This document shows, in pieces, positions 23,568 to 28,952 of a stretch of DNA of 28,952 nt. The notes below the pieces were generated by a model. The model saw nothing but the letters and a program-made list of their open reading frames with translations. It did no database searches and had not been told where the DNA came from. The translations under genes were made by a program, and so were the position numbers. Source of the DNA: Lachnospiraceae bacterium. Lineage in GTDB: Bacteria > Bacillota_A > Clostridia > Lachnospirales > Lachnospiraceae. The stretch spans positions 1 through 28,952 of the forward strand of contig JAGOGN010000003.1 of NCBI GenBank assembly GCA_017996675.1. The letters run 5' to 3'. Numbering within the stretch: position 1 is the stretch's first letter; every line of letters starts with the position of its first letter.

Positions 23568-23759
23568 ATGAAAACAACAATATTCTGGCATATTGTCGGT
23601 AGTGAAGATGATGAACCAAAAAAAATAGTAGTAGATAATGAATTTGATTTTGAAAAATGCCTTGTATATTTAAATAATGTTTATAAATGCAGTATTGATG
23701 ATGTAGTAGGTAAAGCAAAGTATATTGAAAAATATAGAAACAAGATCATGGATTGGTGA
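23568..23759 (+). CDS. Small early protein of unknown function
   Basis: 63 residues, MKTTIFWHIVGSEDDEPKKI onward, with a DFEKCLVYLNNVYKC helix and a basic C-terminus. Ribosome site AGAGGA at 23552-23557. Family not recognised. Confidence 0.65.
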   Translation: MKTTIFWHIVGSEDDEPKKIVVDNEFDFEKCLVYLNNVYKCSIDDVVGKAKYIEKYRNKIMDW

Positions 23760-23769
23760 GGAGGATAAT

Positions 23770-24078
23770 ATGAGTGAGGAAAGAATATATCTAGTTCACG
23801 GTGAAAGTGGTGAATGGTCTGACCACTCAGACTGGATAATAGGTGCTTTCAATAACAAGCGTGGCGCAGAGGAATTAAGAGACAAAAGAATTAAAGAAGC
23901 AAAAGAATATGAAGATAAATGTGAAATAGCACGCCGTTTAAATTGGGATGAAATAACAGAAGAACAAGCAGGTATGACAAAAAAAGAAGCACAAGATTAT
24001 TGGTACTCTGAACCGGAAAGTTTTTACATCACGTCACTAGCATTGAACACAGAAGATGTTGAAAAAAATGGGGATTGA
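23770..24078 (+). CDS. Small early protein of unknown function
   Basis: 102 residues from ATG 23770 (MSEERIYLVHGESGEWSDHS), preceded by GGAGGAT. The in-frame start at 23725 would overlap the previous gene without a ribosome site. It contains a charged helix (RGAEELRDKRIKEAKEYEDK) and YWYSEPESFYI near the end. Proteins opening with 'hYLVxGExGEWSD' recur in Firmicutes phages; function unknown. Confidence 0.7.
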   Translation: MSEERIYLVHGESGEWSDHSDWIIGAFNNKRGAEELRDKRIKEAKEYEDKCEIARRLNWDEITEEQAGMTKKEAQDYWYSEPESFYITSLALNTEDVEKNGD

Positions 24079-24092
24079 AAAAGGAGTTTAAA

Positions 24093-24980
24093 ATGGAAGA
24101 AAACAATGAATATTTAGTAAAGGTAGATCAAAAAGTTGGCTTGCTCAACTGGAACTTTGCGGAATTAAACGCGCAACTTGACGCTGGGTTAAAGAAATAT
24201 GACGGATTAGTATTTGATGATTCTGAAATGTCTGTTGCAAAGAAGACAAGAGCAGATTTAAACAGATTTAAAACCAGCATAGACAACCAAAGAAAGAATA
24301 TAAAGAAACAGTTCTGCGCACCTTATGATGAATTTGCAGAGCAGGCAAAGGAACTTTGCGCCAAGATTGATACAGTATCTAGCAAAATTGATATTCAGAT
24401 TAAAGATTATGAAGAACAAGCAAAGCAGAACAAGAAAAAGTTGATTGAAGGCTATTGGGAAACGCATAGACCGCAAGGAATGAAGATTGAACTATCTTCT
24501 ATTTGGAATGAACGGTGGCTGAACTCCTCATTCTCTGAAACGGCTTGGAAATCTGAAATTGATTCTATTTCCAGAAAGATTGATACTGACTTGACACAGA
24601 TTTCTCTTATGAAGCCAACCGACAAATTGAATTTTATGGCTGTCGATTATCAGAAGACTATTGACTTAGGAACATCGCTGGCAAATTATGAAGCATATAG
24701 GCAAGCAAAAGAGAAAGCACAGAGTGTTATCTCACAAGCCGAAATAAAGCCGTATAAGAACGATTTAGAAAAGAATGATAACTTGCCCGAAAATAATGAA
24801 AGTGTTTCTACAAATGGGCACAGAGAGCCAGCAGAGCAATATAGCGAATATTATGCCGTGATGGAAGTGTCTGGTGACTTAGAACAGATGAAAAAATTAA
24901 ATAAAATGTTGCAAGAATCAGGAGTAAAATTTATTGTTAAAGGCAAGGGCACAAGACCCGTCAGAAAAGAGGAAAATTAA
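24093..24980 (+). CDS. DUF1351 recombination-module protein
   Basis: 295 residues from ATG 24093 (AAGGAG 24081-24086). The N-terminal part carries the DUF1351 signature: LLNWNFAELNAQLDAGLKKY, GLVFDDSEMSVAKKTRADLN and QRKNIKKQFCAPYDEFAEQA. A long coiled coil follows (to about 205), then a polar linker and a C-terminal MEVSGDLEQMKKLNKMLQES domain. This family is nearly always next to RecT or YqaJ in Firmicutes phages and probably helps the annealing complex, although the biochemical role is not established. Confidence 0.88.
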   Translation: MEENNEYLVKVDQKVGLLNWNFAELNAQLDAGLKKYDGLVFDDSEMSVAKKTRADLNRFKTSIDNQRKNIKKQFCAPYDEFAEQAKELCAKIDTVSSKIDIQIKDYEEQAKQNKKKLIEGYWETHRPQGMKIELSSIWNERWLNSSFSETAWKSEIDSISRKIDTDLTQISLMKPTDKLNFMAVDYQKTIDLGTSLANYEAYRQAKEKAQSVISQAEIKPYKNDLEKNDNLPENNESVSTNGHREPAEQYSEYYAVMEVSGDLEQMKKLNKMLQESGVKFIVKGKGTRPVRKEEN

Positions 24981-24983
24981 ATT

Positions 24984-25847
24984 ATGGTAAACAATTCACT
25001 TGCAAAGAAATCATCCACAGGTTCAAATACATTATCATTTCAATCTATAATCAAATCTCCGACAGTGCAGGAAAACATTATGCAGACATTAGGCGATGCT
25101 TCCAAGACAAAAAGATTTACTGCTTCTTTGATCTCAGCAGTAAGCACAAACCCACAATTACAAGAATGTTCTGGTGTTTCTATTATCTCTGCTGCACTTT
25201 TGGGAGAAGCATTAAAACTTAGCCCATCCCCACAGTTAGGGCATTTCTATATGGTCCCGTTCGGGGATAAGAATGAACCTATGAAGAAAGCAACATTTCA
25301 GCTTGGATATAAGGGATATATTCAGCTTGCTATCAGGTCCGGTCAGTACAAGAGATTGAATGTCGTTGCAGTTAAAGACGGAGAATTAGTTAAGTTCAAT
25401 CCATTCAACGAAGACATCGAAGTAAACCCTATTGAAGACCCTGACGCAAGAGAAAAAGCAAAGACAGTTGGGTATTATGCAATGTTTGAACTTAATAATG
25501 GGTTTAAAAAGGCAATGTATTGGAGCAAGTCAAAGATGGAAGCACATGCCGAAAAGTATAGTATGGGATATAAAGCACACAAGGGATATACTTTCTGGGA
25601 AAAGGACTTTGATGGAATGGCATACAAGACAATGCTACGCCAGCTTATCAGTAAATGGGGAATTATGAGTATCGAAATGCAGAATGCGTTTGCAAATGAC
25701 ATGACCTACCATGATACAGTTGATTTATCAGATTCTCCAAAATATGCTGAAGAAGATACTTCGATTGATTCGGAGACTGGCGAAGTTGTAGAACCTTCAA
25801 TAAAAACCGAAAAGGATAAACAACCAGAGCAGGAAAGCATTATCTGA
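24984..25847 (+). CDS. recT: RecT-family single-strand annealing protein
   Basis: 287 residues. Pairs complementary single strands made by the YqaJ exonuclease. RecT signatures: CSGVSIISAALLGEALKLSP (59-78), GHFYMVPF (83-90), FQLGYKGYIQLAIRSGQYKR (101-120), and the aromatic segment YTFWEKDFDGMAYKTMLRQL near 201-220. The acidic C-terminus (TGEVVEPSIKTEKDKQPEQE) is as usual. The start is 3 bp behind the DUF1351 stop. Confidence 0.95.
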   Translation: MVNNSLAKKSSTGSNTLSFQSIIKSPTVQENIMQTLGDASKTKRFTASLISAVSTNPQLQECSGVSIISAALLGEALKLSPSPQLGHFYMVPFGDKNEPMKKATFQLGYKGYIQLAIRSGQYKRLNVVAVKDGELVKFNPFNEDIEVNPIEDPDAREKAKTVGYYAMFELNNGFKKAMYWSKSKMEAHAEKYSMGYKAHKGYTFWEKDFDGMAYKTMLRQLISKWGIMSIEMQNAFANDMTYHDTVDLSDSPKYAEEDTSIDSETGEVVEPSIKTEKDKQPEQESII

Positions 25848-26377
25848 TGAAGAAATCAGAAAATGAATATTATACACTTGCGATAGACCCAGGGAATGAG
25901 CAGACTGCATATTGCCTGCTTTCCCCTAGTCTTTTCCCAATCAAGTTTGCGAAGAAAGAAAACGAGGAAGTTATATTAGACATTTTAGACATTCTATGCA
26001 ATACAAACTTTATGCCATTGCAGGTGCCAATCGAGCATATCGAATGCTTTGGGATGCCAGCAGGGAAGACATTGTTTGAAACAGCATACTTTATAGGGAG
26101 ATTAACAGAGATTATATCTCATTCAGCGGATGTATATAAAATATATAGGCATGAAGAAAAGATGTACTTATGCCATTCTATGAAAGCGAACGATGCAACG
26201 ATCAAGCAAGCATTAGTCGACAGATTTGCACCCAACGAGCCTAACCACGGCAAAGGTTCAAAGGAAAACCAAGGATATTTCTACGGGTTTAAGGCTGATG
26301 TGTGGAGTGCATTTGCAATAGGCGTTACATTTAGAGACAAATGGGAAACCAAAAAAGGGAAATTAGAAGGAGACTGA
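25847..26377 (+). CDS. RuvC-like Holliday junction resolvase
   Basis: 176 residues with an RNase H fold pattern: LAIDPGNEQTAYCLL (D14), VPIEHIECFGMPAGKTLFET (E63/E66) and KADVWSAFAIG (D151), which supply the acids expected for two-metal cleavage. DATIKQALVDRF and the NHGKGSKENQGYFYGFKADV stretch match phage RuvC-like resolvases. It overlaps RecT by one base (TGATG) and is followed by SSB genes, consistent with processing recombination intermediates or branched DNA before packaging. Confidence 0.85.
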   Translation: MKKSENEYYTLAIDPGNEQTAYCLLSPSLFPIKFAKKENEEVILDILDILCNTNFMPLQVPIEHIECFGMPAGKTLFETAYFIGRLTEIISHSADVYKIYRHEEKMYLCHSMKANDATIKQALVDRFAPNEPNHGKGSKENQGYFYGFKADVWSAFAIGVTFRDKWETKKGKLEGD

Positions 26378-26380
26378 AAA

Positions 26381-27085
26381 ATGAAGTTTAAAGTAGGAGA
26401 CAAGGTTAGAGTTAGAAGTTGGGAGAGTATGGAAAAAGAATTTGGACTTAATAGATGGGGGGAGATTAATTGTCCTATACCAGTTATAGAAGGTATGAAA
26501 GAATATTGCGGAACTATTCAAACCATTACCGCAATTTTACATGGGATTTATTATATGGGAAATACTGGTTATTACTTTGATGAAAATTCAGTAGAACCTG
26601 TCAAGCAAGAAACAAAGGGTGAGCATAACAGAAAAGAGATTAAACAGATTCGCCAGCAGTATAAGGAAATGGGGGTTTGCAATTCAGTAGCGGTTAATAA
26701 AAATGATAAACCTTGTTCATGCGCAGGACTTCATTGCGAAGATTGTTTGCTTAATGGCAGTAATGTGACATGTAAAGAGAGATTTAAGAAGTGGTGTGCG
26801 GAGCCATATAAGGCACCAGAAGAGCAACCAAAGCCAGCGAAGAAGTCTATCTTAGATAAGACTGAACACGATTATCTAGCTGCAGTCATTGCACCAAAAA
26901 GAATCCATAAAAATGTAGTAAGTATTAGTAAGAGAAGTCTTTATCGGGGCGAGACTTATTGTATTTATATTGAATTTCCTTACGGTATCCGTGATTGGAC
27001 TCTTCCATATTTCTTTGAGTCCGATCATATGTATGATGGGATGGAAGTTAATAGACCGTACACTCTTGGAGAACTCGGGTTATGA
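26381..27085 (+). CDS. Conserved early protein: SH3/KOW-like start, Cys-rich middle, phage C-terminal domain
   Basis: 234 residues in three parts: MKFKVGDKVRVRSWESMEKE, an SH3/KOW-like barrel to about 75; a Cys-rich segment with C100, C112, C114, C119, C122, C131 and C139, probably zinc-binding; and a C-terminal DYLAAVIAPKRIHKN...SDHMYDGM...YTLGELGL domain that is common alone in Firmicutes phages. The combination suggests a fusion. It overlaps the SSB gene by 4 bp (ATGA). Function not known. Confidence 0.72.
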   Translation: MKFKVGDKVRVRSWESMEKEFGLNRWGEINCPIPVIEGMKEYCGTIQTITAILHGIYYMGNTGYYFDENSVEPVKQETKGEHNRKEIKQIRQQYKEMGVCNSVAVNKNDKPCSCAGLHCEDCLLNGSNVTCKERFKKWCAEPYKAPEEQPKPAKKSILDKTEHDYLAAVIAPKRIHKNVVSISKRSLYRGETYCIYIEFPYGIRDWTLPYFFESDHMYDGMEVNRPYTLGELGL

Positions 27086-27513
27086 ACATTGCAATTATAT
27101 CCGGCAGGCTTACTGCTGAACCAGAACTAAGAAAAACAAGTTCCGGCAAATCAGCATGTAAGTTTACAGTTGCTGTAAATGGAAGCAAAAAGAATGATAA
27201 TGGGGAGAATGAAACAGTATTTATCCAATGTTCTTCTTGGAATAAGACAGCAGAAAACATATGCAAATACCTAAAAAAGGGAGATATGATTTACGTTAAT
27301 GGTTCTATAAATTCATATTCCTATAATGATAAATCTGGAACTGCACATTATGTTACCGAAATCTCTGTTTATTCAGCAGAATTTAATCTTCCAAAGAAAA
27401 TGGGAACGAGCAATGGAACAAGTTACAATCCAAAAAAGGTAGATACGAGTATTGGTTTATCAGAAACAGAAGATATAGATGGATTGATTGATTCTGATGC
27501 TCTTCCGTTTTAA
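27082..27513 (+). CDS. ssb: Single-stranded DNA-binding protein
   Basis: 143 residues. The OB fold is clear: MNIAIISGRLTAEPELRKTS, SACKFTVAVNG, TVFIQCSSWNKTAENICKYL, KKGDMIYVNGSINSYSYNDK. A polar linker leads to the acidic end IDSDALPF, the conserved C-terminal tip that recruits partner proteins. Coats single strands in phage replication and recombination. Confidence 0.95.
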   Translation: MNIAIISGRLTAEPELRKTSSGKSACKFTVAVNGSKKNDNGENETVFIQCSSWNKTAENICKYLKKGDMIYVNGSINSYSYNDKSGTAHYVTEISVYSAEFNLPKKMGTSNGTSYNPKKVDTSIGLSETEDIDGLIDSDALPF

Positions 27514-27544
27514 ATAAAAACAAAAATAAGAAAGGCAATAAAAG

Positions 27545-28177
27545 ATGAATATAGATCATTTTGATACAAGGCTTGAAAATGAAGTACACTTGTTAGGAAG
27601 AGGAACAACAAAGGACCTTACAAAGCAATACAAGGTTCTTAATGACTACGGTACATCAGTTGTCAATTTCACGATTGCCGTTTCAACGGGGCAGAGAAAA
27701 GATAACGCACAAGGCGTAAAAGAATGGGAAGCTTATTTTATCCCGTGTGCTATCTTTGGAAATGCTGATAAAGAGAAATTCCCTAAAGGTGGGATGGCTG
27801 AGAAGTTCTTAAAACACTATTCTACTAAGAAATGGATTTACATTCTTGGCTATGTGCAGACCCATTCATTCCCAGATAAATACGGAGCACTTCGGAGAGA
27901 GACAACCATTATTGTCAATAAATATAGAATATTCAACAATAACGAGAGCCAAGCCGAAGATAACAAGGACATCTGGGGATTTGAAAACCTTGCCGATCGT
28001 TATGGAGAAGGTGTTGCAACGGATGAATATGACGGTAGCGAAACAGATGAAATTGATGAAGACGAGTTTGTCATTGAAACACGAGCACCAAAAAAGTCTA
28101 AATCAGAAGAAGATAAAGACGATTCAGATGATGATTCGGATGAAGGCTTGCCAACAGAAATAGAAACAGAAAACTAG
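27545..28177 (+). CDS. Second, diverged SSB-like OB-fold protein
   Basis: 210 residues. The first ~135 align in pattern with SSB: VHLLGRGTTKDLTKQYKVLN, SVVNFTIAVSTG, EAYFIPCAIFGNADKEKFPK, then KKWIYILGYVQTHSFPDKYG and RRETTIIVNKYRIF. It has a longer N-terminus and insert than ordinary SSB. The tail is extremely acidic (EEDKDDSDDDSDEGLP) but ends ETEN and lacks the DDxPF tip. It lies 31 bp behind a normal ssb and closes this operon part (terminator follows). It may be a specialised ssDNA-binding or replication accessory protein. Confidence 0.75.
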   Translation: MNIDHFDTRLENEVHLLGRGTTKDLTKQYKVLNDYGTSVVNFTIAVSTGQRKDNAQGVKEWEAYFIPCAIFGNADKEKFPKGGMAEKFLKHYSTKKWIYILGYVQTHSFPDKYGALRRETTIIVNKYRIFNNNESQAEDNKDIWGFENLADRYGEGVATDEYDGSETDEIDEDEFVIETRAPKKSKSEEDKDDSDDDSDEGLPTEIETEN

Positions 28178-28191
28178 ATAATATCTATAAT

Positions 28192-28243
28192 AAGGCTTAG
28201 TGATATGTTTTAAAACGGGTTCGATATAACTAAGCCTTTTATT
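28192..28243 (+). terminator. Terminator behind the SSB pair
   Basis: AAGGCTTAGT (28192-28201) pairs perfectly with ACTAAGCCTT (28229-28238), with a 27-nt loop that can pair further inside (ATAT/ATAT, GTTTT/AAAAC), followed by TTATTT. The T-run is short, so termination may be partial. The loop shares the 10-mer TAAAACGGGT with the RNA at 17299-17504. Confidence 0.65.
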
Positions 28244-28301
28244 TACACTTGAAAATATAAAATATATTAAACGAAGAATGGAGAATGGGGTTTAAATAAC
28301 T

Positions 28302-28601
28302 ATGGACAGCAAAGAAACAACAGAAGTGGCACATGCAGTGATTGACTATCTTAATGAAGTTACAGGTTCAAGGTATAGATATTCGGAATCGAGTTTAATT
28401 AGTATAAAGGCTCGATTAAAAGAAGGATTTACTTTACAGGATTTCAAAAATGTAATTTATAAAAAGTCAAGCCAATGGATAAATGACCCTGAAATGTGCA
28501 AATATTTAAGACCGGAGACATTATTCTGTACTAAACATTTTGAAAGCTATCTTAATGAAAAGTTTGTAGATAACAAAACTGAGGATTGGAGAATATTTTA
28601 A
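28302..28601 (+). CDS. Replisome organiser C-terminal domain protein (Phg_2220_C), stand-alone
   Basis: 99 residues matching the Phg_2220_C domain nearly end to end: VIDYLNEVTGSRYRYSESSL, IKARLKEGFTLQDFKNVIYK, WINDPEMCKYLRPETLF and FESYLNEKF. This domain normally ends DnaD-like phage replication initiators that carry an N-terminal winged helix; here only the C-terminal domain is encoded, with its own start (GGAGAATGGGG upstream). It is followed by a helicase loader, so a role in origin melting or helicase recruitment is likely. Confidence 0.85.
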   Translation: MDSKETTEVAHAVIDYLNEVTGSRYRYSESSLISIKARLKEGFTLQDFKNVIYKKSSQWINDPEMCKYLRPETLFCTKHFESYLNEKFVDNKTEDWRIF

Positions 28602-28605
28602 AAAT

Positions 28606-28952
28606 ATGACGATTGAAGAAACCAGCAAAATATTAAATATTATATTCTTAAATTACCCTTATGCTTTTAAAGATTGGTCAGCATCACGAAAAGAAGCATA
28701 CAGAGATATGTGGAGCAATGCATTTAAAGACATTCCAGTTCAACTGGTAACAATGTCCGTGCAAGATATTGTATTCAGCACAGACAGAGAATATGCCCCT
28801 AATATTGGTCAAATAAAACAACATATCGTTGAAATGGTTACAGACAGTCCAGAAATGGATTCCGACCTTGCATGGAGAAAGACACGGCAGTTTATACGAA
28901 CAATGTCACGTGATAAAAAACTTGATTCTGATGCATATATGCAGCTTCCTAA
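28606..28952 (+). CDS. Replicative helicase loader/inhibitor, G40P-type (3' truncated by window edge)
   Basis: 115 complete codons from ATG 28606, open to the end of the window. The N-terminus MTIEETSKILNIIFLNYPYA with DMWSNAFKDIPVQLVTMSVQ and YAPNIGQIKQHIVEMV matches the loader_and_inhibitor family (SPP1 G39P-like), which binds the hexameric helicase and brings it to the origin. GGAG at 28588-28591 lies upstream inside the preceding gene; the two are 4 bp apart. The C-terminal helicase-contact region is outside the window. Confidence 0.8.
   Translation, partial: MTIEETSKILNIIFLNYPYAFKDWSASRKEAYRDMWSNAFKDIPVQLVTMSVQDIVFSTDREYAPNIGQIKQHIVEMVTDSPEMDSDLAWRKTRQFIRTMSRDKKLDSDAYMQLP

Noticed and set aside
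28906..28913. Second TCACGTGA palindrome, as another parS
   Set aside because: Only the 8-bp core matches; flanking bases do not fit the consensus and it lies inside the helicase loader coding sequence.

Overview
The window is a contiguous piece of a temperate siphovirus (or prophage) of a low-GC Gram-positive host. The A+T-rich sequence, AGA/ATA-rich codon use, GGAGG-type ribosome binding sites and gene families (SPP1-like head genes, DUF5648-repeat lysin, YqaJ/RecT/DUF1351 recombination block, G40P-type helicase loader) point to Clostridia, most likely a gut Lachnospiraceae-type host. This host call is an inference from gene style, not a search result. All 45 genes I accept are on the + strand. 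Both ends are cut: the terminase gene lacks its start and the helicase-loader gene lacks its end.

Layout. 1-6629 is packaging and head: large terminase, portal, Mu-F/gp7-like minor head protein, scaffold, major capsid protein, connectors. 6629-14473 is tail: terminator, tube, a tail-assembly chaperone pair joined by a textbook -1 frameshift, tape measure, DUF6711-like protein, tail hub/spike, small tail gene. 14535-17245 is a receptor-binding protein with a C-type-lectin-like end, a 39-codon gene, amidase endolysin, XhlA-like protein and holin, closed by a terminator. 17284-17504 is a freestanding RNA gene with its own promoter and terminator. 17595-18644 is a tyrosine integrase with its own promoter, followed by a second terminator-bounded structured stretch. 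From 18834 a sigma-A promoter drives the early operon: a pentapeptide-repeat protein, HTH proteins, many small accessory genes, then recombination (YqaJ exonuclease, DUF1351, RecT, RuvC-like resolvase), two SSB-type proteins, and replication initiation (Phg_2220_C domain protein, helicase loader).

What stands out. (1) A roughly 205-nt RNA with two hairpins whose six-base loops are perfectly complementary, which predicts a kissing-loop fold. (2) Three tandem hairpins in front of the scaffold gene whose stems change in a base-pair-preserving way while the hexaloop AGGGAA is kept. (3) A near-perfect chromosomal parS site (15 of 16) between terminase and portal, with no ParB gene in the window. 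(4) A receptor-binding protein whose last ~110 bases jump to about 58% G+C and encode a C-type-lectin end typical of diversity-generating retroelement targets, with no reverse transcriptase or template repeat in the window. (5) A 21-unit, 15-bp minisatellite encoding NTGxx pentapeptides. (6) Two adjacent SSB-type genes. No divergent CI/Cro lysogeny switch is visible; the only small XRE-type regulator lies inside the early operon.
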